Positions 23,601-32,634 of a stretch of DNA of 64,000 nt are shown here, in pieces. The position numbers and the translations under genes are program-made. The notes below the pieces were generated by a model. The model searched no databases and was not told where the DNA came from. It was given only the letters and a program-made list of their open reading frames with translations. Positions within the stretch are counted from its first letter, which is position 1; each line of letters begins with the position of its first letter. The DNA comes from Ga0077530 sp046293075. GTDB lineage: Bacteria > Pseudomonadota > Alphaproteobacteria > Rhizobiales > Hyphomicrobiaceae. The stretch lies in assembly GCA_046293075.1 (NCBI GenBank), contig JBKBPL010000007.1, forward strand, positions 1-64,000. The letters are read 5' to 3'.

Positions 23601-25301
23601 GTGTCGGGCACGGGAACGCAACTGGGCGGGCAGCCGCAATCGCAGGAAAGTGACGGTCGCGTCACGAGCTATGATGTCGTGATCGTCGGTGCCGGCTTTG
23701 GCGGCATGTACATGCTGCACCGGCTGCGCGAGCTGGGGCTCAGCGCCCGCGTCCTTGACGCGGCAACGGGTGTGGGCGGCACATGGTATTGGAACCGCTA
23801 TCCGGGCGCGCGCTGCGATGTCGAAAGCATGCAGTATTCCTTCTCCTTCTCCAAGGAGCTGCAGCAGGAGTGGTCGTGGAGCGAGCGCTTCGCCGCCCAG
23901 CCCGAGATCCTCGCCTATGCCAACCACGTCGCCGACCGCTTCGACCTGCGCCGCGACATCCAGCTCGAGACGCGGGTCACCGCGGCGCACTACGATGCGG
24001 CGGCGCACCGCTGGCTGATCATCACAGACCGCGGCGATCGGCTCTCTGCGCAGTTCTGTGTGATGGCCACCGGCTGCCTCTCGACGGCGAAGCTGCCTGA
24101 GATCGAGGGACGGGAGACCTTTGAGGGGGCGACCTACCACACCGGCTACTGGCCGCACGAGGGCGTCGACTTCACCGGCCTCAAGGTCGCGGTGATCGGC
24201 ACCGGGTCATCGGCCATTCAGGCCATTCCGGTGATTGCCGAGCAGGCCGCGCACCTCACCGTGTTCCAGCGTACACCCAACTATTCGATCCCTGCCCGCA
24301 ACGGCCCGATGACGCCGGACTACGAGGGGCCGTGGAAAGCGAACTACGAGCTGCGGCGTGCCAAGGCGCGCACCATGCGCACGGGCATCCTCTATGGTGT
24401 CGAGGATGAGACCTGGGGTCTCAACAATGTTTCCGCGCTTGACGTCTCTCCTGAGGAGCGCCAGCGCATCTACGAGGAGCGCTGGGCGGTTGGCAGCACC
24501 GCTTTCATGGCAGCGTTCAACGACCTCATCACCAACCAAGCCGCGAACGATACGGCAGCCGACTTCGTGCGCGCCAAGATCCGCGCAACCGTCAAGGATC
24601 CCGAGACGGCTGAGGCGCTCTGCCCCTATGACTACCCGATCGGAACCAAGCGTATCTGCATCGATACCGGCTACTTCGAGACATTCAACCGGCCGAACGT
24701 GACGCTCGTCGATCTGCGCAAGACGCCGATTGTGTCCATCACGCCGAAAGGCATACGTACGAGCGCGGGCGCATACGACTTCGACGCGATCGTCTATGCA
24801 ACGGGTTTCGACGCGATGACCGGCACGCTGATGAACATTGACATCCGCGGCCGGGATGGCGTCCAGCTCCGCGAGAAATGGGCGGCTGGCCCACAGACCT
24901 ATCTCGGCCTGATGTCGGCCGGGCTTCCCAACCTTTTCATGATCACGGGACCGGGCAGTCCGTCCGTGTTGAGCAACATGATCCTGTCCATCGAGCAGCA
25001 CGTGGACTGGCTGATCGATGCACTGGCGCACATGCGCGCGAACGGTCTTGAGACGATCGAGCCGACGGCCGAAGCCGAGGCGGCCTGGGGACAGCATGTC
25101 AACGAGGCCGGTCACCGCACGCTCTACGTCAAGGCCGCGTCCTGGTACATGGGGGCAAACGTTCCCGGCAAGCCGCGCGTGTTCATGCCCTATATCGGCG
25201 GCGTCGGAACGTATCGCGAGGAGTGCGCCGAGATCGCAGCCAAAGGCTACGAGGGCTTCGTGCTCACGCCGCGCGCGGCGCGTGCCGTCGCGGCAGAATA
25301 G
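23601..25301 (+). CDS. Flavin-containing Baeyer-Villiger-type monooxygenase
   Basis: A 566-residue class B flavoprotein monooxygenase using FAD, NADPH and O2 to insert oxygen next to a ketone. The FAD site is VVIVGAGFGGMYMLHRL at about 26-42, followed by the GGTWYWNRYPGARCD active-site segment shared with cyclohexanone monooxygenases. The BVMO fingerprint FxGxxxHxxxWP is met exactly by FEGATYHTGYWP at about 173-184. The NADPH Rossmann motif is VAVIGTGSSAIQ. The C-terminal part includes NLFMITGPGSPSVLSN. The GTG start at 23601 has GGAAGGAG six bases upstream. The substrate is unknown; cyclic or terpenoid ketones are usual. Confidence 0.93.
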   Translation: MSGTGTQLGGQPQSQESDGRVTSYDVVIVGAGFGGMYMLHRLRELGLSARVLDAATGVGGTWYWNRYPGARCDVESMQYSFSFSKELQQEWSWSERFAAQPEILAYANHVADRFDLRRDIQLETRVTAAHYDAAAHRWLIITDRGDRLSAQFCVMATGCLSTAKLPEIEGRETFEGATYHTGYWPHEGVDFTGLKVAVIGTGSSAIQAIPVIAEQAAHLTVFQRTPNYSIPARNGPMTPDYEGPWKANYELRRAKARTMRTGILYGVEDETWGLNNVSALDVSPEERQRIYEERWAVGSTAFMAAFNDLITNQAANDTAADFVRAKIRATVKDPETAEALCPYDYPIGTKRICIDTGYFETFNRPNVTLVDLRKTPIVSITPKGIRTSAGAYDFDAIVYATGFDAMTGTLMNIDIRGRDGVQLREKWAAGPQTYLGLMSAGLPNLFMITGPGSPSVLSNMILSIEQHVDWLIDALAHMRANGLETIEPTAEAEAAWGQHVNEAGHRTLYVKAASWYMGANVPGKPRVFMPYIGGVGTYREECAEIAAKGYEGFVLTPRAARAVAAE

Positions 25302-25335
25302 GGCGGCCGGCATACTCATCGCGTCTCAGCCTCAG

Positions 25336-25370
25336 AAACGACCGCTCCGACGCGCCCGAAGCGGTCGTTT
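25336..25370. terminator. Bidirectional hairpin terminator
   Basis: AAACGACCGCT pairs perfectly with AGCGGTCGTTT across a 13-base loop, giving an 11-bp stem. It ends in TTT on both strands and lies between the convergent monooxygenase and Gly/Arg-rich protein genes, so it can serve both. Confidence 0.75.
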
Positions 25371-25400
25371 GCTCATGAGGCGTGGGTGTATGGCGGATGC

Positions 25401-25976
25401 CTATAAGCTGCCGCCGCCGCGACCATCGCCGCCCCTGCCGCCGCGGCCATTCGAGGCGCCGCGGCCACTATCGGAACGGCCCGAGCGGCCGCCGAAGCTC
25501 TCGCGGCCACCACTGCGGCCACGGCTCATGCTTTCACGGCCACCGGAGCGGCCATCGAAGGTGCGGTGCTGCGAACGCGGCCGAGGCTCGACCGCCCGCC
25601 CGCGCCGGTCGCCGTCCCAACGACGGCGCTCGCCGCGCTCGATGCGCGGCCGACCACCGCGGTCCCAACCGCGGTTGCGGCGATGCCAGTCCCGGCTGTG
25701 ATAGCGCCAGCCATGCCAGCCCGGTCCGCCACCCCAGCCATATCCACGCCGCCAGGCATATCCGCACCAGTACCAGCCGGGGCCATTCCAGGCATCCCAG
25801 TAGAAGCACCACCGCCGCCCGCGGAAGACGATGATCTGCGTCTTCTGGACCATCGCATGAGGGTCGATCAGGGTCTTGGTCGCCCTGCCGCCGGTAACCG
25901 GAGCCGCCTGAGCACTCGTGAAGAGAGCGCCGGCAACAACCAAAGCAGAACCTGCGCCCGCAAGTCTCAAAGACAT
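25401..25976 (-). CDS. Exported Gly/Arg/Trp-rich low-complexity protein
   Basis: A 191-residue protein beginning at 25976 with a signal peptide (LAGAGSALVVAGALFTSAQA). A Trp/Tyr/Gly stretch follows (WCFYWDAWNGPGWYWCGYAW), and then an Arg/Gly tail containing near repeats such as SGGRES and GRSGGRESFGG. Similar Rhizobiales proteins are annotated only as hypothetical. The two Cys within WCFYWDAWNGPGWYWC could pair. The tail is strongly basic and probably disordered, which would suit binding of anionic polymers in the envelope. It is 174 bp downstream of the macroglobulin gene on the same strand. Confidence 0.7.
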   Translation of the reverse strand: MSLRLAGAGSALVVAGALFTSAQAAPVTGGRATKTLIDPHAMVQKTQIIVFRGRRWCFYWDAWNGPGWYWCGYAWRRGYGWGGGPGWHGWRYHSRDWHRRNRGWDRGGRPRIERGERRRWDGDRRGRAVEPRPRSQHRTFDGRSGGRESMSRGRSGGRESFGGRSGRSDSGRGASNGRGGRGGDGRGGGSL

Positions 25977-26080
25977 CGGGAGTCTCCTTTCGCGCATCGA
26001 AGATGACGACGATGCCTCAGCGCGCTCTCAGTGAGCGGGCCTCACAGGGATCAGCACACGCAACCGCAGTGCGGTGCTGC

Positions 26081-26102
26081 CGCGGCAGGCAAACCTGCCG
26101 CG
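26081..26102. other. Perfect 9-bp GC-rich stem-loop
   Basis: CGCGGCAGG and CCTGCCGCG flank a CAAA loop in the gap between the macroglobulin stop and the Gly/Arg-rich gene. It has no T run on either strand, so it is more likely a 3'-end stabiliser or a rho-type site than an intrinsic terminator. A smaller dyad (ACCGC-AGT-GCGGT) lies at 26063-26075. Confidence 0.4.
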
Positions 26103-26150
26103 ATGGCCGTCGTCTTGTGTTCGAACGCGCGAAGCGGAGATGTGTTCCCG

Positions 26151-29100
26151 TTATTGCGCGGCCGTCACGAGGAGCGTGCCGGCAGATGTGCGTGCGTGGT
26201 GGTCCGGCCGATACATATCCTCGACGGATGCAGCGGGGTGCACGAAGCGGCCCGGCGTGACGGCCCGCACAATGTAGGCAACCGCCGCCACGGGCTGGGT
26301 ACCGCTACGGCGGTCCTCACCTTCGAAATAGTCGAAGGCCGCAACGAAACGGTCGTCGCGGAATTCGGTGTGCGTGGGCTTGCCGGCCGACGGCACCCAG
26401 GCGAGGCTCTTGGTGTCCCCGCTGTCGACAAGGCGCGGGTTCTCGATCTCGAAGCCTGCTGGCAGGCGATCGACGAGCAGCACCCGCCCGCCCGTGTGCT
26501 GGCCTTCGATCTTGAGCACGACGACGACGCGATCGTTCTGTTTGACGGAGAGCTGGGCATTTGCGGGCACAATAGGCGTACCGTCGAGCGTGTGATAGCT
26601 GCGCGAGATGGTGAAGCCCTTGGAGACTGCGGGCTCGGCTGTCAGCGCAGAACCGGTGACGGAGACCACCGCCGACACCGGCACCTCGCCGCTATTGACG
26701 ATGGCGAGCCCACCGGGCCCGAGATCGGATGCGGCGAGCGCGCGCGTCAGCTCGCCGCTGTGGGGGGCGCCGTTCACCGTGAGGCGCGTGCCGGCCGCGG
26801 CATCGCTCAGCGCGCGGGCGGCGAGCAGCATCCACGCCTGCTCCTGCGTCGAGGTATACGTGCGCGCTGCCTGCGCCCGCTCGATAATGCGCGCGAGGAG
26901 CGGTGCCTCGCTGACGAGCGTGCGCGTCTCGGAGACCAGCGTCAGCACCGCGGCGCCATCGCGAAGCCGCGAGCCGTAGTCGGCACGGCTTTCCTCGGCA
27001 GTGTCGTCACCCATGCGCGCGAGAGCCGCGCGCAAGGCGCGCTCGGCGCGCGGCTTGTCGCCGGTCATGGCGAGCGCGGCGCCGATGTGAGCCTGCGCAA
27101 GGGCCGTCGAGAAGCGCTCGAGACGCGTGTCGGCGTAGTAGCGCAGCTCGCCGACAGGCGCGCGGCCGTTGCGTGCGAGGACGTAGAGCGCATAAGCGCG
27201 TGCCTCGCCGCCCTTCTCGAAGTCCTGGGCATAGGAAATGAAGTTGGCGAGCCGGTCGAGGGCCTGCGTGAGCGCGCGCTCGGGCACGGCATAGCCAAGC
27301 TCCTTTGCGCGTGTCAGGAAGTCACTGACGTAGCCCGTGAGCCAGAGATCGGGCTCGCCCGGTCCCCAGACGCCGAAGGCGCCAGACGCATCCTGCATCT
27401 CGAGAACGCGCGCGATGGCTTTGTCCACCCGCTCGCGGAGCTGGCTCTCCTCGGCCAGGCCGATGCGGCGCGCGACGTCGTTGACATAGAGCAGCGGCAG
27501 CGCGCGGCTCGTCGTCTGCTCGGCGCAGCCATAGGGATAACGGTCGAGTGACGCGAGCAGGCCTGGCACGTCCATGCCCGCAGAGGGACCGATATTGAGG
27601 GCAATGCGTGCAGTCGACGGGATCAGGTCGGCGAGAAGGTCGGGCGATAGGTTCAGGCGCCCCCCCTTGGCTGCAAGGCTCGCAACCACCGTGCGGCGGA
27701 TATCGTTCGCTGGCGGCATGACCTCGAGCGCGACGCGGCGGCGCACTTCGATACCGTCGGGACCACTGACGCGTACGCTATACACATGGCGCCCGAGGCT
27801 TGCGGGCCTGATCGCAACGCGCTCGGAGCGCCGCTGGTTGGGCGCGAGGCGCGGCGAGCGCTGGGCGAGCGAGATCACCAATCCCTGCGGGTTCTCCTGC
27901 TCGGCCCCAATGACGTAGGCCGCATCGGGGCCTTCGATGTTGTGCACATCGATGGCGATGCTCGCCTCATCGCCGAGGCTCAGGAAGCGCGGGGCTGTGG
28001 CCGTGAGCGCGAGGACGTCGCGCACGAGGACATCCGATCCGGCCGAGCCAACCTTGCCGGCGCTCCAGGCGACGGCCATCAGACGTACCGTGCCATTGAA
28101 GTCCGGCAGGTCGAACTTCACATCCGCCGTGCCATCCGCCTTGACCTCGACGATCCCGGAGAAGAGGGCGAGCGGCTTCTCGACGGGGGGGCTGCCGCGC
28201 ATTGACATGCCGCCACCGTCTTCGTCGCCTCCCGAGCGTAGCGTGCCGCGCGTTGCGCGCATGCCGTCGATGAGACGACCGTAGAAGTCGCGGATCTCAA
28301 CGCCGAGCCGGCGCTGCGCATGGAAGTGGCGGTCCGGCGCGGGCGCCTCGAAGCGCGTGAGGTTCAGAATGCCGATGTCGACCGCCGCGAGCGTGAGACG
28401 CGCGGCCTCACCCGGCATCAGACCATCGATCTTGACCGGCACAGTGAGGGTGCTCGACGGCTTCACCTTGGCAGGCGCACCGAGTGTCAGCTTCAGCGTC
28501 TCGCCCGTCGTATCGAGCCCGAGCCAGCGCACGCCGATCGCGCGGCTTGGCATCCGCTTTGCACCCTCGTCCATGGCGCGATAGAACATGGCGGTAACGT
28601 AGGCGCCAGGCATCCAGCTCGCCTCGACGGGTAGCGCGATCTCGCCGCCGCTGGCCGGGATGTCCGCGTCCTGCATGGCGAGGAGCCCGTTCGAGAGGAC
28701 CGCGAGGCGCACCTTGCCGGCCGCCCGCGTGTTGAGGCGCACGCGCGCCGTGTCGCCGGCCTTATAGGTGGGCTTGTCGAGCACGACATCGAGCACCTCG
28801 GGGCTCTCGGCATCCTCGCTCGCGTGCCAGCCGACATTGAAGGCGATGCTGGCGGCACCGGGCGCCTTCGGATCAGCGCTCGTCACCTCGAGGCGATAGC
28901 GACCCCAGTCGAGCACCGGCGCCTCGATGCGTGCAGGCGAGGTGCCATCCGCCTTCACGGTGCCGTTTGCGATGCGCTTCGTCGTCGTGATGGCCTCATA
29001 GTTCCACTGGCCATCGCGGCTGTACCACTGCCAGCGCTGATTGAGCTGCACGATTTCCCACTTGAGCGCCGCGCCAGCCCGCGGCTTGCCATCGCTGTCG

Positions 29101-31412
29101 ACGAGCACGGTCTCGAAGCGCGCGGTCTCGCCTTCGCCGATCTGACTGCCCGTAAAGAGCGGCTTGATGCCGACGCGCGCCATGCGCGTGTCGATCGGCA
29201 GGCGGACGCTGCGCTCGATGGTGCGCCCACTCGGCTCGCGCAGGCGGACGATGATCTCTGCCTCGAGGGGTTTTGCCGTCTTCGGGACCGGCGGGAGGCG
29301 CACGCCAATGAGGCCGCGGCCATCGGCATCGGTTGACGGAAGATTCTCCAGCGGCTGGCGCACGGGCATGACCTGCTCGCCCGCAAGCCCGAACTTATAG
29401 CCGGCGAGGCCTGGGAGATCGGCCGTGGCCGGACGCACATGGATGTCGCCCTCGATGGCAAGACCGGCAGCCGGAGGACCATAGAGGTAGCGGCCGATGA
29501 CCGCGATCGAGGCCGTCTCCTCGATAGCGATCGCCCTACTTTGCGGCTCGAGCGTCAGGGCAAGACGCTCGGGAATGAAGTCCTCGACGAGGAATGAGGT
29601 CTGCGCGAGGGCTCTTGACTTCACGTCTATGAAGAGGCGGGCACGCCACGTTCCCGTCATCGCGGTCGGGGGAAGCGCGAGCGTCGCGGCGCGCCCGCCA
29701 AGCTGTGGGTCATTGAGGACGATGCGGCGGTGCTCGACGCCGTCCGGCCGCGTGACGATCAGCGTGGCCGGCGCATTAGAGGCTGCGCCAGCGCGGTCAC
29801 GCAGCAGGGCGACGAGGTGAACAGGCTCCCCGGGTCGATAGACGCCGCGGTCAGCATAGACATAGCCGTCGAGGGGGCCCGGCGGCTCGCGCCCCTTGAC
29901 GCCGCGGTCCGTCAGGTCAAAGGCGGCCGTGGCGAGATCGAGGAAGGCATAGTCCCTGTTGCCCTCGGCGACGAGGAGGGCGGGCGCGAGGCCGCCCGTG
30001 CCGCGCATGAGGGCGGCGTCGAAACGCGCATAGCCGCGCGCATCCGTTCGGCCGGTGGCCAGCACCTCGTTATTGCGCGCGACGAGGCGAACGGCGACAT
30101 CCGCGACCGGCGTCGCCGCGCCGAGTGCACGCACGAAGGCGTGGAGGCCGTCATCGCCGGAAAGTGCTGTGAGGCCGAGATCCGAGACGATGAACCATTG
30201 TGTCGCCGGCGCCTGATACTCATTGCGCTTGCCATCGGCGGCGGAGGCGATGACCAGATAGACGCCCGGTGCGAGATCGGGAACGGCCTCGCTGACCGGA
30301 ATTGCTGTCGTTACGTCCTCGTTGAGGCGGCCCGCAATCTCGAGCTCGCCCTGCCAGACGCGCTGACCGCTCCGCTCGCGGATGGTCTCGAGCTCATAGC
30401 TCTGCACCTGCTTCAGGAAGCCATCGAGCGAGGTCGCGCCGGCGAGCGCGCGGTCGCCGATGCGCAGGATCTCGATGGCCGCCTTGTTCGTGTTCACCGA
30501 GACGACTGGAATGCCCTGCTGGCCGCGGCGCGGCAGCACGTATGCCCGCCCGGTGAAGCGCACCGACGGGGCGCGATCGCGCACGTAGACGGCGATCTCG
30601 GAGGCCTTGGGCAAGGTCTCACCGACTGTCGATGGGAGGCCGGCGCGCAGTTGGATCTCGTAGCGCTTGCCATGCTCGAGGCCGTCGATGCAGAGCTGCT
30701 GGCCCTCGACGGTCATGTTCTGCGGCTCGCGCCCATCGACGGCGACGAATTTCTGCAGGTCGCCGACGGCGCTCGGCAGGCGCTCGGAGAAGTTGATGCA
30801 CAGGCGCGGCTCGACGGCGTCGGACTCCGTCTTGTAGTCGATGACGCGGAAGCCATGTTCGGCACGCAGTGCCTCAAGCTTGTCGCGGACCTCCTCGGCA
30901 TCGACGAGGCGGACGCTTGACGCCAGCGCCTCAATGGCCGGGCGCCACATGGAGCGGGCCTTCAGGGCTTCGCCGAGCACGGCGAGGGCTTCGGCCCGCT
31001 GCCGGTCGGTTTTCGCGTGCTCGAGTGCGCGGTAGGCGGCGCCCGAGGCATTGACCGGGATCGAGTAGCGCTCGCCGGGGCGCGCCGGGTCGGGCGTCAT
31101 GGCCAGGAGCGCCCTGGCGAGGCCGGTCCAGGCCGCCGCATCCTTCGCATCCGTCACCACGGCGGTCGCCAGATGGCGCGCCGCGACGCGGGCGTCACCG
31201 CCGTCAGCGAGCACTTTGAGCCCCGCCTCGCGTTGCTGGCGCGCGGTCTGCCTGCCGGGCTTGAAGGCCCCCTTGAGGTAGCTCTCGTAGCGTTCGGCGT
31301 CCTTGCTGATGACGGGGTGCGAGAAGAGAGGCTGCGCCTGCTGGGCGAGGGCCGGCAGGCTGGCAAGGAGCAGGAGGCCGAGGACGACAGCGATCGGGCG
31401 GGAGAAGGGCAT
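26151..31412 (-). CDS. Bacterial alpha-2-macroglobulin family protein with thioester motif
   Basis: A 1753-residue periplasmic protease-trapping protein of the YfhM/ECAM group. A signal peptide (VVLGLLLLASLPALAQ) lacks the lipobox Cys, so it is probably soluble, unlike lipoprotein YfhM. MG-type beta domains occupy roughly residues 200-1150. The thioester motif CAEQ is intact at residues 1296-1299 (27516-27527), within YPYGCAEQTTSRAL. The alpha/alpha-toroid TED domain follows, and a C-terminal MG10-like domain ends the protein. A flexible Gly/Asp-rich stretch near residue 1070 (GGDEDGGGMSMRG) could be part of the bait region. The start at 31412 fits the signal peptide; the frame extends upstream to 31574. 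Confidence 0.93.
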   Translation of the reverse strand: MPFSRPIAVVLGLLLLASLPALAQQAQPLFSHPVISKDAERYESYLKGAFKPGRQTARQQREAGLKVLADGGDARVAARHLATAVVTDAKDAAAWTGLARALLAMTPDPARPGERYSIPVNASGAAYRALEHAKTDRQRAEALAVLGEALKARSMWRPAIEALASSVRLVDAEEVRDKLEALRAEHGFRVIDYKTESDAVEPRLCINFSERLPSAVGDLQKFVAVDGREPQNMTVEGQQLCIDGLEHGKRYEIQLRAGLPSTVGETLPKASEIAVYVRDRAPSVRFTGRAYVLPRRGQQGIPVVSVNTNKAAIEILRIGDRALAGATSLDGFLKQVQSYELETIRERSGQRVWQGELEIAGRLNEDVTTAIPVSEAVPDLAPGVYLVIASAADGKRNEYQAPATQWFIVSDLGLTALSGDDGLHAFVRALGAATPVADVAVRLVARNNEVLATGRTDARGYARFDAALMRGTGGLAPALLVAEGNRDYAFLDLATAAFDLTDRGVKGREPPGPLDGYVYADRGVYRPGEPVHLVALLRDRAGAASNAPATLIVTRPDGVEHRRIVLNDPQLGGRAATLALPPTAMTGTWRARLFIDVKSRALAQTSFLVEDFIPERLALTLEPQSRAIAIEETASIAVIGRYLYGPPAAGLAIEGDIHVRPATADLPGLAGYKFGLAGEQVMPVRQPLENLPSTDADGRGLIGVRLPPVPKTAKPLEAEIIVRLREPSGRTIERSVRLPIDTRMARVGIKPLFTGSQIGEGETARFETVLVDSDGKPRAGAALKWEIVQLNQRWQWYSRDGQWNYEAITTTKRIANGTVKADGTSPARIEAPVLDWGRYRLEVTSADPKAPGAASIAFNVGWHASEDAESPEVLDVVLDKPTYKAGDTARVRLNTRAAGKVRLAVLSNGLLAMQDADIPASGGEIALPVEASWMPGAYVTAMFYRAMDEGAKRMPSRAIGVRWLGLDTTGETLKLTLGAPAKVKPSSTLTVPVKIDGLMPGEAARLTLAAVDIGILNLTRFEAPAPDRHFHAQRRLGVEIRDFYGRLIDGMRATRGTLRSGGDEDGGGMSMRGSPPVEKPLALFSGIVEVKADGTADVKFDLPDFNGTVRLMAVAWSAGKVGSAGSDVLVRDVLALTATAPRFLSLGDEASIAIDVHNIEGPDAAYVIGAEQENPQGLVISLAQRSPRLAPNQRRSERVAIRPASLGRHVYSVRVSGPDGIEVRRRVALEVMPPANDIRRTVVASLAAKGGRLNLSPDLLADLIPSTARIALNIGPSAGMDVPGLLASLDRYPYGCAEQTTSRALPLLYVNDVARRIGLAEESQLRERVDKAIARVLEMQDASGAFGVWGPGEPDLWLTGYVSDFLTRAKELGYAVPERALTQALDRLANFISYAQDFEKGGEARAYALYVLARNGRAPVGELRYYADTRLERFSTALAQAHIGAALAMTGDKPRAERALRAALARMGDDTAEESRADYGSRLRDGAAVLTLVSETRTLVSEAPLLARIIERAQAARTYTSTQEQAWMLLAARALSDAAAGTRLTVNGAPHSGELTRALAASDLGPGGLAIVNSGEVPVSAVVSVTGSALTAEPAVSKGFTISRSYHTLDGTPIVPANAQLSVKQNDRVVVVLKIEGQHTGGRVLLVDRLPAGFEIENPRLVDSGDTKSLAWVPSAGKPTHTEFRDDRFVAAFDYFEGEDRRSGTQPVAAVAYIVRAVTPGRFVHPAASVEDMYRPDHHARTSAGTLLVTAAQ

Positions 31413-31928
31413 GGGGGTACATCCCGGAGCGCGAGGAACGGGGCCGGTCCGGGCACGTTCTGCTCGGAAGGGCAAAACCGAGTTCAGCGCCGGCAGATGA
31501 CCAATTAATGGCAGTTTGGGCTGCGCTCCAGCCAGTGCGGAAAGCGCCGTCGTCGGGGGGCTATGGCCCGGCAAGTTCCGGCAAGTTCTGGCGAGAAAGA
31601 CGACCGCCCGCCGAGCAGAAGGGCGAGCCCGCCGTCAGCACCGCGGGGGCTGCGGTGCGCCTCGACAAGGTAAAGAGGCGGCGGGAACGTCTGCCCGCGG
31701 CCAAAGGTTGACACGCAGCACCGCTTCCCCCATGAAAGCGCCATCGCAAGCAGGCCCTGGGTCCCAGAGCCACCGGTCTGGACGTGCCGGCCCCCGAGCA
31801 GGGGGACGCGGTGGCGGCAGATGCGGTCAACGTCCGTCAGCGAGGGTTCGCTCACGGGCGCATTCGTGTTTGGAAGGCGCGTGTGCGGTCAGCGGGGGCA
31901 GATTGGCTCAGCGACAAGGAATGCGTGG
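31413..31928. other. Divergent intergenic region, 516 bp
   Basis: This gap separates the macroglobulin gene (minus) and the GST gene (plus). It is GC-rich with no convincing coding frame; the short frames here have no family resemblance or ribosome site. It holds a partial direct repeat GGCAAGTTC at about 31570-31588 and a plus-strand promoter candidate at 31708-31736. Confidence 0.6.
31708..31736 (+). promoter_or_regulatory. Possible promoter for the GST-ffh transcript
   Basis: A perfect -35 hexamer TTGACA (31708-31713) is followed after 17 bases by CATGAA. The -10 match is weak. It would give a leader of about 185 bases before the GST start. Confidence 0.35.
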
Positions 31929-32573
31929 ATGCTGAAGGTCTGGGGACGCAAGACGTCGGTGAATGTCCAGAAGGTCATGTGGGCCGTGGGCGAGCTCGGC
32001 CTCGCGCACCAGCGCTTCGACTACGGCGGCGAGTTCGGCAAGCTCGACACGCCGGAGTACATCCAGCTCAACCCGAACCGCCTCGTGCCGACCATCGACG
32101 ATCACGGCTTTGTCCTCTGGGAGTCGAACGCGATCGTGCGCCATCTCGCGCAGCGGTATGGCCGGGGCACGCTCTCACCCCGCGACGAGCAGACGTTCGC
32201 CAAAGCCGATGCCTGGATGGACTGGGCGCTTTCGACGCTCTACCCCGACATCATCTCGACCTGCTTCATCCAGCTCGTGCGCACGCCCGCATCCGAGCGC
32301 GATAACGAGCTGGTCGAGAGCGCGGCGCGGCGCGTGGGCGAAAAACTCGCAATCCTCAATCGCCAGCTCACACAGCGTCCCTATATTATGGGAGAGCAGC
32401 TCACGATCGCCGACATCGCGATCGGGGCGCAGATGTACCGTTACTTCAACCTCCCGATCGAGCGGCCGCCGCTCGCCAATGTCGAGGTTTGGTACAAGCG
32501 GCTCACCCAGCGGCCCGCCTACCAGGCGCACGTCATGGTGGACTTCAGACCGATGATGGTGCCGGGGGCCTGA
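31929..32573 (+). CDS. Glutathione S-transferase family protein
   Basis: A 214-residue canonical GST with an N-terminal thioredoxin fold and a helical C-terminal domain. The N-terminus LKVWGRKTSVNVQKVMW has the Ser/Asn active-site region of theta/beta-like bacterial GSTs. The cis-Pro GSH-binding segment is NRLVPTIDD and the gamma-Glu contact is WESNAIVRHLAQRY. The C-terminal domain carries the N-capping TIADIAIG. The ATG at 31929 fits the family length; the frame is open to 31821. Substrate unknown. It is 61 bp ahead of ffh and may be cotranscribed with it. Confidence 0.9.
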   Translation: MLKVWGRKTSVNVQKVMWAVGELGLAHQRFDYGGEFGKLDTPEYIQLNPNRLVPTIDDHGFVLWESNAIVRHLAQRYGRGTLSPRDEQTFAKADAWMDWALSTLYPDIISTCFIQLVRTPASERDNELVESAARRVGEKLAILNRQLTQRPYIMGEQLTIADIAIGAQMYRYFNLPIERPPLANVEVWYKRLTQRPAYQAHVMVDFRPMMVPGA

Positions 32574-32634
32574 GAGCTGAACATCCGAGGCAGGCCCGCC
32601 GGCGGCGCCTTCCCCAAGAGAGAATCGAGTGGCC

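Noticed and set aside
26081..26102. Intrinsic terminator after the macroglobulin gene
   Set aside because: Strong stem but no T run on either strand; kept only as a stem-loop.
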